64,000 nucleotides of DNA from Aureococcus anophagefferens (lineage: Eukaryota; Sar; Pelagophyceae; Pelagomonadales; Pelagomonadaceae), in contig NW_008705562.1 in assembly GCF_000186865.1 (NCBI RefSeq), positions 1,509,014-1,573,013 of the forward strand. The letters run 5' to 3'. Position 1 is the stretch's first letter, and each line of letters starts with the position of its first letter. A model generated the notes under the pieces. That model was not told where the DNA came from, did not search any database, and saw nothing but the letters and a program-made list of their open reading frames with translations. Below, in pieces: positions 16,801 through 26,179 of the stretch. Position numbers and translations under genes: made by a program.

Positions 16801-19550
16801 CAGGTCGGCGATTTTACATTAGAGTTCAAGAAGGCGCGCGCGGCGCACGAGGCGAGGCTCGAGGCGAAGAAGCGGGCGGAGCAGGAGGCGCACGAGATCA
16901 AGACGGGCGCCGTCGCGCCGCCGAAGCGCGCCGCGAGCCCGACGGGCGGCAAGCGGCGCCAGCGCGACCTCCACCTCGCGCTGGACGTCGCGGCGAAGCG
17001 GGACAACGTGCGCTTCGAGCCCGAGCCCTTCGAGGCGCCCGACGACGAGGAGATCCCGGGCACCTTCGCCGCGTGCGCGCGCGCGACGGCGTGGCTCAAC
17101 GAGTGGAAGCACTCCGTCGCCGAGTACAAGCGGAGCCGCGACCCGTCGAAGACGCCGACGCCGACGCTCGCGGCCGTGACGTCCATGCTCGAGAAGGAGG
17201 CGCTGCGCCGGGGCCGGAACCTGCAGGGCCAGGTCGACCGCGACGTCGCGCGGCTCCGGCGGGGCCTGCTCATCGAGACGCACGCGGCTTATGTGGACCT
17301 GCTCCAGCTCAAGGCGCCCCCAAAGGTCGAGGACGACGAGGCGAAGAAGAAGGACGACAAGGTCGACGACGACGGCGCGCCCAAGGCCAAGGCGCAGCGC
17401 GACCTCAGCGAGATGCCGCACCAGCTCGCCATGTGGACGACCGACGGCGACGCGTCGACGCTCGCGCCGTCGCTGAAGCCGGGCGTCGTCGTGAATCATC
17501 GGGTGGAGGTCGCGGAGTTCCGGGATTGCCCGCTCGTGTCGGTGGCGCCGAACCCGGGCCGGTCGTTCATGTGGGACGCCGCGCGGGCCTTCCGGCGCCT
17601 CGACGGGAACCCGGAGCTCGACGCTTTGATCAACGAGTGCATGCCGCCCGTCGTCGAGGAGGAGGAGGAGGTCGAGGAGGTCGCGAAGACCTTTGGGTTC
17701 ATGCAGTCGACGGCGAGCCAGCGCGTGTCGCTCAAGGTCGGCGAGAACCAGCGCGCGGCGTCGCGCGAGCGCGACCCCCATTCCCGGCCCCTGCCGTCGG
17801 CCGGCGACACGGGCTCCGGCGGCTCGGGGGACGAGATGTCGGCCGCCGCGGAGGGGTCCGCGGCCTCCTCCAAGGCGCCGAGCCGCCGCAAGTCGAGCCG
17901 CCGGTCGTCGAGCCGCCGCGGGTCCGTCGCGTCGTCGCGGAGCGGCTCGCGCGAGGGCGCGCGGCGCCGCGGCTCGGGCAGCGGCCGGCCGGGGTCGCGG
18001 GGCGCCGAGCCCACGGACGCGGAGCTCGACGCGGCCTTCGGCGGCGGCGACGACGGCGCGTCCGTCGGCTCGCAGGGCCGCAACTCGCGGGGCTCCTTCT
18101 CGCGCAAGGGCATGTACGACCTGAGCGTCGTGCCGTCGGCGTGGTTCGACGACGAGCGCATCGTGCGCTTCCTGCGCGTGGAGAAGAAGGCGCTCGAGGC
18201 GCAGCGCCGCGCGGCGCAGCGCGCGGTGCTCGGCTGCAAGGAGCGCATCCGCATCTCGTCGGACTCGCTGGCCGTGCTCGGCGACGCGCAGGGCGTCGTG
18301 TCCGCGCAGCTGGGCGCGATCGCGCGGACGAACGTCGACGACTGGGACGACTACCCGAACGAGCTCAAGCGGCTCCGCGTCATCGTGCACCGCCACAAGA
18401 AGGCCGTCGGCGCGCTGCGGCCGTCGGCGCCGCCGCCGCGGCCGCTGACGCCGTCGTCGCCGAGCCAGGCCGGGGGCGCGGCGCGCGCGCGGCCGGCCGC
18501 CGCGACCGCGGAGGCCGCGTTCGGCCTCCAGGGCGTCGAGGGGTCGCCGCCGGGGTCGCCCGAGGGCGCCGACGACCACGGCTTCGACCCCGAGGACCCG
18601 GAGCACCTCCTGGAGCACGAGGACCTGGACCTCGAGGAGGAGGGCCACGACGACGAGGGCAAGGAGTCGAAGGAGACGTCCGTCGACGGCGGCAGCCTCG
18701 AGTCGAAGCGGGGCGGCGACGTCGCGCCGCCGCCGCCGGCCATCGCCGCCGAGGTGCCGCCGCCCCTGGACTGGAATTTGCTGCCGCCGTCGCACCCGGA
18801 CCACAAGTACGGCACTGTGTGGAATTCAACCACTGGTTTGGGTGGTCCTGACCAAACTTCAGAATTCTCGAGCTCGATCAAATCGAAGTCGATTCGGCTG
18901 ATTTTTGGACGAATCGATTGCTCTCGGCGAGCTCTCGAAGCACAGCCGAAGAGCTTGCGTCAAAGCTGTCGCATATTCGCACATTGAAGTCGGGTTGAAG
19001 ATTTGATTTCCACGCAGGTACGGCAAGGCCGTCGCGCGGCTCACGAAGGCGCGCGAGCACCTGGCGGACTTCAAGCAGCAGCACGCGAGCGCCAAGGCGG
19101 CGCTCCACGACGCGTCGCTGAACCAGCTCGGCGTGCTGCGGGCGCTCGAGGCCATGACGCGGTCCGTCGACGAGGAGAAGGCGCGCGTCGAGGCGTCGGA
19201 GGTCGAGGGCCGCGTGAAGCTCAACGTCGTCACGAAGGAGCTGAGGGCGGTCAAGGACGCCATTTTAGCCCACGACAAGTCGGGCAAGGCGCGCGGCGAC
19301 CTCGACTCGCGGGAGGAGGGCCTGCTGGGCTTCGCGTCGACGGGGTCGACGCCCGTGGATTCGCGGGTCGCGACGCCCGGCGGCGCCGTCGGCAAGGGCG
19401 CCGCGGCGCCCGGCGGCGCGTCGCGCGCGATGACGCCCGCGAGCCGCGCGGGCACGCCGAGCTCCGCGGCGTCGTCGGACTACGGCGCGGCGCACCGGCG
19501 GCCCCTCGACAGCGCGGACGGCGCGCGGCCCGCGTCGGGCGACCGCGACG

Positions 19551-19582
<32 letters not shown>

Positions 19583-22500
19583 AAGGACGCGCAGGAGCGC
19601 GCCGCCGCCGAGCTCGCGAAGCAGCTCAAGGCCGCCGAGGACGCGGAGATGGAGGCGAACATCGCGGCCATCGACGTCGAGGACCGGCCCGCGACGCTCG
19701 CGGAGCGCTACGAGGACGCGCTGCGGCTGCTCTTCGTCGAGGAGCGCATCCAGAAGGCGGAGGAGACCAAGGCCGACGACGAGCACCGCGCGTCCTTCGG
19801 CGTCGACGGCGGCGACGACGCGCCGCCGGCGCCGGACGACGACGAGGACCCGCAGAGCCCGCCGCGGTCGCGCGCCGCGTCGCGCGGCGCGCGCCACGGC
19901 GCGCTCCAGGCCCAGTGGCGCAAGATCGCGTCGAACATGCGCGCGAGCGGCTACGCGGGCGTGCTCGCGCGGGGCGACGACGCGGAGAGCATCCGGAGCG
20001 CCGAGGCGCGGTCGCGCGAGGCGTCGGCGTCGCCGCCGGCGTCCGCGGGGCCGCCGCCGCTCCGCGACGACGGCGCGGCCGTCGCCGCGCTCGAGGACGC
20101 GGCCTTCGAGTTCTCCTACGGCAACCTGGGCGCCGTGAACCCGGCCGTGCTCGACCGCGTCCACGCGGAGGAGTGCGCGGCCGCGCGCGAGGCGGGCGTC
20201 GCGGTGCCGCCGCACCCGGCCACGTACCGCGCGATGGCCGTCGGCGCGGACCGCTTCCAGGCGGCGACGGTGGCGCTCTGGAAGACGTCCGTCGTGGCGC
20301 CGTTCCTGTCCGTGGCGGCGGCGGACCCGGCGACGGCGCCGGCGCAGGTCGCGGCGGCGGCCGAGGCCGCGCGCGCGGCCGCGCGGCGCCGCATGATCGT
20401 GCTGGACCGGTCCGTGGGCACGTCCGTGTCCATGGAGGACGAGCGGAGTACCATGGCCGCCGTCGACGCCGCGGACCCCCTCGCGGCGCTGCGGCGGGCC
20501 ACGGTCGACGACGCGGAGACGCGGCGGCTGAAGTCCTACGACCCGTTCTTATGGTTGGCGAACGAGTTCTGCGCCCAGGAGGGCCACATCCGCCGGTCCA
20601 TCCGCCGGTCCTCCGGCGACCTGAGCGACTATCGGGAGGACGGCGAGCGGCGGCCGTCGATCTCCGTCGAGGCCGTCGCGCGGCGCATGGCCGCGGAGGA
20701 CGACGCGGAGGACGACGCGTCCATGTTCGACGCCGCGCCCGCGCCCGCGCCCGCCCCCGCGCCCGCGCCGGGCCCCGCAGGCGACCCGGCGGCGCCGTCG
20801 CCGTCGCCCGAGCCCGCGGCGGTGGCGCCGCGGCCGCCGCCGACGCCCGAGGGCCGCGCGCGCGCGCTGCCCTCGGACGCGCCGCCGGCGGACGAGCCCC
20901 GCGCGGCGGTCCGCAAGACGGACAGCGACCGCGTCATGGAGGTCGTCGCGGACCTCGAGCGGGCCGACGCCGCCGCGGCCAAGTCCGACGACGAGGCGAG
21001 GAGCGCGGGGAGCCGCCCGGGCACGGCGACGGACAGGGCAGGACAAGAGAGCGAAATTCCCAACTTCAAAGGCTCCTTTCTCGGCCGTTTTCCACTCGTT
21101 TCGGCTGATTTTTGGGCGAGCGATCATCTCTCGGAACGGTCTCGAAGCGTGAATGCTTTTCCTGGAACGCGCGCGCGCGGAACACTCACGTTGAAGCGAC
21201 GTTGAATCTCTCTTGTCCTGCCCAGGCGACGGACCGCGACTACGACCTCGCGGACGCCGCGGCGGCGACGGCCCCGCCGGAGCCGCCGGCGCCCCCGGGC
21301 CAGGGCGCGGAGGACGTCGACGACGACGTCGGCGAGGACCCCGCCGGCGCCGAGGAGCTCCAGACGCACCCGGACTCGACGACGTTCGAGGGCACGGAAG
21401 GCGCGTCGACGATGACGATGGGCCTGCTGCAGACGCAGCAGTCCTTCAAGAAGCGGTTCCGCGACCCCAACGAGCCCGAGGACCTCGGCGCCAACTGCCG
21501 CATCGGCGCCTGGGGGCGCCTGCTCCAGGCCGCGGGCGGCGGGCCGAAGCTGCCCGGGCCGTACCAGTTCCACGGCTACGCGGACGCGGACAGCTCCGCG
21601 GCCGGCGACGAGCCCTCGGAGGCGTCCCCGGCGGCGCCCGCGCCGGCGCCGGCGCCGGCGCCGGGCGCCGCGCCGCCGCTCGACGCCGCGAGCCTCGACA
21701 AGGAGTCGCTCACCGCGGCCAAGTCCGACGGCAACTCCGTGACGTTCGCGTCGCTGCCGGTGCCGTTCCGGGGCAGCCGCCTGCGCGTGTTGGGCCAGGC
21801 GGCGCAGCTCACGGAGCGGCCGGACCTGGGCATGCACAGCGCCTACTTTGGGGACGGCGACTCGATGACGCTGACGACGGGCGACGCCTTCGGCTCGCAC
21901 GCGTCGCTCAGGAGCCGCGAGGACGTGCGGCGCATCTCCATCACCGTGCGCCACCGCGGCGACGACGACGGCGAGAGCGTCGAGTCCCAGGAGCCCCTGG
22001 ACCGCAGCGCCTACGACGACTACTACGAGCGGCGCCGCGCGTCGGGCGACCCGGCCGAGTCCGACGACGGCGACGGCGACGGGTCGCGCGACCCGGACGA
22101 CGAGCCCTACGTGGCCTGCTACGAGTGCGGGACCCAGAACCTGCTGAGCGACGTGTCCAAGGACGCGGCGCGCCGGCGGCGCGAGGCCATGGGCGCGCCC
22201 GAGCACCCGAAGACGGGGCCGACGCGCGCGCGGACCGCCGAGGAGCTCCGGCTGCTGCACCGCATCGGCTCTGGCGGCCTCGCCACGCAGCACCACGAAT
22301 ACCTGCGGACGCGGCGCGCGCGGACGGCCGGCGACCCGCCGGAGGGTCTGGACCCCGTGGAGTACCGCGGCGCGTACGACGAGGGGTTGATCCGGTCGCG
22401 GTTCAATATGGACCCGTCGAAGGACGACGTCCTGGACTTCGGCGTCGTCGGCGAGCCGCCGCTGACGGCGAGCCGCGAGGGCACGGCGAAGCGGGGCAAG

Positions 22501-25275
22501 ACGCGGGCGCTCCTGTTGAGCCAGAGCCTGCCGGACATCCGGTTCTCCAGCGGCACGGGCGTGAAGATCCGCCGCACGGACGACGACAGCGGCTACTCCT
22601 ACTCCTACTACAGCGCGCGGCCCCAGACGCCCACGGGCGGCAACGCGTCCGCGGCGTCGGGCGAGCCGGCGCCGGACCTGGGGTCGCCGGCGTCGCCGAC
22701 GGATGTGCCGCCGGAGGACAGGAACGACGACACAGCACCAACATCGACGCTCGGCGAGGGCAGCGGCCCGCCGCCGGACGTGCTGTCCGTGCTCAAGGGC
22801 GCGAGGAGCGTCACGGCGCCGCCGCCGGCGTCGCCGCGGACGCTGGTCGTCGACGGCGCGGGCGTCGCGGTCGCGCCGCGAGAGGAGCCGCGGTTGACGG
22901 GCCGCGACGCGATCCTGACGCCGAACTGGGCCGCGGTCTACGCGGCGTCGACGGTAGAGGAGCGGTCGCCGTCGTCGTCCGTCGAGGGCTTCTCCATCGG
23001 CGCGAAGATCACGCTCCATACGTCGACCGCGTCGACCGCGGACGCCGCGGGCGCGCCCGACCCCCACGTGCCGCCGCCGCCGAAGAAGACGTCCGCGGCG
23101 CTCGTCGACCCCGAGCGCCTCCGGCGCATGGCCCACCTGCTGGCGCGGAGCGAGGTTTTGGAGCAGGAGCCGCCGCCGCGCCTCAAGGGCCCCAAGGGCC
23201 CGCTCCCGGGCATCGACGAGTGCGTCGACGCGGCCGCGGTCGCCGCGCTCGACGAGCTGCCCGCGGCGGCGCAGGCCGAGCTCTGGGAGAGCATGCACGA
23301 CGCCGACGACGACGTCAACGCGTTGGCCTACGAGGAGCTGGGTCTGATGTACGACGAGGAGGCCGCGCGCGGCGCGGCGCGCGCGCCCGCGACGGCGCCC
23401 GCGCCGCGGAAGCGCAGGCCGAAAGCCAAGCCCGCCACCGCGGAGAAGCCCAACTACACGCCCCAGTACCGCAGCGCCAAGAACCGGCCGCGCACGGTCC
23501 ACCTCGGGCCCCGCACGGCGAAGCGCGCCATGTTCGGCCGCCGCGGGTCGACGGCGCGGCTTTTAGACGACGAGGAGAGCCTGCACTCCACGGAGCTCCG
23601 GGCCGTCGCGTCGGCGCCCCTCATCAACACGGGGGCGGCGACGCCCGCGGCGCGCGCGCGCGACGTCGCGCGGCGCCAGCGCACGCCGTCGCCGCCGCGG
23701 ACCGGGGAGACGGTCTACGGGCGGGAACGGCGGTCCGTCGACGCGGACGTCGCCGCGGCGCTCCGCCGCGTCGTCCACGACTTGCGGGTCGAGGAGGCCG
23801 CGGCCATGGCGTCCGTCGACGGAAACGACGAGCCGCGGCCGAAGCTGCCGCGGCTCGCGACGCGCTACGTCGACCCGGCGTTTTTGGCGCCGCCGGTCCC
23901 AAACCCGTCGTACGTGGACCCGCGCGGCGACGCGGCGGACAACCTGGACGACGACGTGCTCCACGCCGAGCTCTGCGCCTACGTCGTGCCCCGCACGATC
24001 TCGAAGCCGCGCCTCGACGTCGCGGACCGCGACGGTAGCCTGTCGCTCGCGAAGTCGTCGTCGACGCAGGCGCTCCGCGACTTCTCCGCGACGCGGCGCG
24101 TCCAGGAGGACCGCAAGGCGGCCCAGATCCGCGAGTACAAGCGCCGCCAATCGAAGAAGCGCATCCAGGAGAACCAGGCGAAGCGGCGCATCCGGGGCTC
24201 CATCAAGGCGTCGCGCGACGACGACGACGACGGCGCCGCGCCGCCGCCCGTCTACGAGGACCAGAACGACGAATGGACCATCAGCTCCGACGGCTCGAAG
24301 CTGTCGACGAAGCCGTCCATGGTGTCCTTCGCCGACGCGACGCCGGCGGCGGCCGCCGACGAGCCCGCGGCGGCCGCCGCCGCGGACGCGGAGCCCGCCG
24401 CGGCCGCGGCCGCGCCGCTCGCGGTCGACACGTCGCCCGAGCAGCCGACGACGGACCGCGCGCCGTCGCCCGTGGCGCGCGCGGCGTCGCCCGTGGCGCG
24501 CGCGGCGTCGCCCGCGGCGTCCGCGGCCGCGGCGCCGGCCGCGGCGGCCGCGGCGCCCGCGGCCGCGCCCGCGGCCGCGCCGCCGGCCGCGGCCGCCGCG
24601 GCGCCGGCGCCCGTCGCCGCCGCCGAGCCGCCCGCCGCGGCCCCGGCGCCCGCCGCCGCGGCGGTCACGGCCGCGCCGGCGACGGCCGCCGCGCCGCCGC
24701 CCGCGGCCGCCGCGCCCGTGTCCGCGGTGCCCGTCGTCCGGGAGCCGCGCGACCAGCGCGCGTCGCGCGCGTCGCGCGACGCGCCCGACGCCGCGAAGCG
24801 CCGGCCCTCCGTCGCCGAGCCCGGCGGCGGCGGCGGCTCGCCGGGCCGCGCGAACACGCGCCGCGCGTCCATCTCCGCGAAGCGGACGCCCCCGGCGGCG
24901 CTCGCGGAGAAGAAGCGCGAGAGCCGCGGCAGCCGCGGCTACGCCGACGACGACGCCGACGGGGACGGGCCCGTCGTCCAGCCCGTCGTCCAGGTCCGCA
25001 AGGTCGACGAGCGCCGCGCGTTGCTCCGCCGGGGCCGCAAGGACCGGGGCGAGGGCGTCGCGCTCTCGAGGAAGGACCGCGCGCAGATCGGCCGCGTCAA
25101 GAAGGCCCTCAACCCGGAGGCCGAGGCCCTCGAGTCCGCGGGGCCCCAGAGCAGCGCCATCACCGACATGGCGGCGCTCAACACGAAGCTCGAGCAGCGC
25201 TGCGCGAAGATCCACCGCATCCGCGAGTTCCAGGAGTCCCACGAGGGCGAGCTCGACATCTGGGACGACGACTAA
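13811..25275 (+). CDS. Giant scaffold protein: Sfi1-like Trp repeats, ankyrin repeats, long disordered tail
   Basis: The model is join(13811..15780, 15981..18806, 19018..21025, 21226..25275), 10854 nt, 3617 residues; the frame is intact across all junctions. Residues about 150-560 hold repeated short helices with Trp and basic residues (FRLWVARRRRKLR, NFHAWREQ, LRGWTDYL, YHMWRRLAQF, HRAWRDVV, IRAWVARVHS), like centrin-binding Sfi1 repeats. Ankyrin-like repeats follow at about 690-770 (AADAGDVDAVKRLLTEGANP, RRPLHFAATH, VAVLLHCGASP). The remainder is charged, Ser/Pro/Ala-rich and largely disordered, with a run of eleven Asp and an Ala/Pro block near 24500-24720. A centrosome or basal-body scaffold role is inference. 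All three introns are introners. Confidence 0.75.
15789..15980 (+). mobile_element. Introner element, family 1 (copy 2)
   Basis: 192 bp, inverted ends CAGGGCAGCAAAAG and CTTTTGCTGCCCAG, perfect 8-bp duplication GTTCACGT at 15781-15788 and 15981-15988. The intron is 15781-15980, 200 nt, GT-AG. The frame continues as AFTYGGD. Sense orientation. Confidence 0.96.
18815..19017 (+). mobile_element. Introner element, family 2
   Basis: 203 bp, with different imperfect inverted ends (CTGTGTGGAATTCAA and TTGATTTCCACGCAG) and a perfect 8-bp duplication GTACGGCA at 18807-18814 and 19018-19025. The intron is 18807-19017, 211 nt, GT-AG, and the frame continues as KYGKAVARL. The internal stretch tcggctgatttttggacga followed by tctcgg and ctctcgaagc is shared with family 1, so the families are related although their ends differ. 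Confidence 0.93.
19552..19584. repeat. GAC trinucleotide run in coding sequence
   Basis: Eleven GAC codons in a row encode a poly-Asp stretch in exon 3 of the giant gene. Confidence 0.9.
21034..21225 (+). mobile_element. Introner element, family 1 (copy 3), GC-AG intron
   Basis: 192 bp, inverted ends CAGGGCAGGACAAGAGAG and CTCTCTTGTCCTGCCCAG (fully complementary except for the second base), perfect 8-bp duplication GCGACGGA at 21026-21033 and 21226-21233. The intron is 21026-21225, 200 nt. The duplication supplies GC rather than GT as donor; no GT gives an in-frame junction. The frame continues as ATDRDYD. Confidence 0.94.
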
Positions 25276-25277
25276 GA

Positions 25278-25982
25278 TTAGTAGCCGCCTTCGGGGCAGT
25301 AGTACTCGACGACGAGGCCCGCGGCGTCGTCGGGGATGGGCTTGCACTTCGCCACGAGGCCCACGAGGACGCGCTTGTGCTTCGCGGCGTAGGGCTTCCA
25401 GCCGCCGGCGGCCTTGACGCTGTCGACGAGGGTATTCGTAGCTGTGGAAGCTTGGTGCACGGCGCCAGCTCGGAGCAGGATCTTGACAAGGGTGCGACGG
25501 CAGTAATAACACGCCCAGTAGAAGGGCGAATCTCCATAAATATCCGTTGCGCGGACGTCGGCACCAGCTCGGATGAGGAGCTTGGCGCAGGCTGCAAGCT
25601 TTTTCGCCTCAGCAAGGCTTGAAAAATTACATAATAGATGCAGGGGCGTCCTTCCTGAACTCGTCTTTGCATGAACGTCTGCGCCTGCCGACAGTAAGGC
25701 TGCGGTGCATCCTACGTGGATGGGTGCATCCTGCGCCCGTCCACGCATCGCATCGTGGAGGGCTGTGTAACCGTCTTCGTCCACGGCGTCGACTAAAGCT
25801 CCGTGTTCAAGCAGAAGTTCCACTGCTGCAGTACGCCCATTTGTTGCAGCCCAATGCAAGGCAGTCCCCCCCAGTCCTTGGGCGCGCACGTCCGCGCCCG
25901 CGGCGATGAGCGCGCGTATCTCTTCTATGTCTCCGTCTTCCGCCGCAACACACAGTAACTGTTGACTATCAAGGTCCGCCAT
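25278..25982 (-). CDS. Ankyrin-repeat protein
   Basis: 234 residues from the ATG at 25982 (MADLDSQQLLCVAAEDGDIE). At least four ankyrin repeats are evident: IRALIAAGADVRAQGLGGTA, ALHWAATNGRTAAVELLLEH, ALHDAMRGR..., TPLHLLCNF... and ARLL-type ends such as LLIRAGADVRATDIYGDSP. The C-terminal 45 residues are helical, with KPYAAKHKRVLVGLVAKCKP and a final VVEYYCPEGGY. Ankyrin repeats bind proteins; the partner is unknown. The third-codon positions are less GC-biased than in neighbouring genes, which may hint at a younger or transferred gene. The stop is 2 bp from that of the giant gene. Confidence 0.85.
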   Translation of the reverse strand: MADLDSQQLLCVAAEDGDIEEIRALIAAGADVRAQGLGGTALHWAATNGRTAAVELLLEHGALVDAVDEDGYTALHDAMRGRAQDAPIHVGCTAALLSAGADVHAKTSSGRTPLHLLCNFSSLAEAKKLAACAKLLIRAGADVRATDIYGDSPFYWACYYCRRTLVKILLRAGAVHQASTATNTLVDSVKAAGGWKPYAAKHKRVLVGLVAKCKPIPDDAAGLVVEYYCPEGGY

Positions 25983-26045
25983 GATCCCCACGCCGCGCGC
26001 GCACGGCCGAGGCGCAGCCCGGGTCCCACCTCGAGACTCGACAGC

Positions 26046-26087
26046 TGCACTTGCACAGCAGTGCACTGCTACTTGCGTGCAAGTGCA
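26046..26087. promoter_or_regulatory. Nested palindrome between divergent genes
   Basis: Outer arms tgcacttgcac (26046-26056) and gtgcaagtgca (26077-26087) are an 11-bp perfect inverted repeat. Inside is a 14-bp perfect palindrome, agcagtgcactgct (26057-26070). The site lies between the ATGs of the ankyrin gene (25982) and the TPR-methyltransferase gene (26180), so it is a good candidate for a bidirectional promoter element or dyad-binding factor site. Confidence 0.6.
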
Positions 26088-26179
26088 CGGGCAATCACGG
26101 CCGCGGGCTGTCCACAAGCCGCCTCGCGCTGGGCCTGGGCGACGCCCGCGTTCCCGGCCGCCGCGGCGGACCCAGGGCC

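Noticed and set aside
23563..25512. 649-codon minus-strand open frame opposite the giant gene
   Set aside because: Arg/Val/Gly-rich shadow of exon 4; the plus-strand frame joins upstream exons precisely and has the normal codon pattern.
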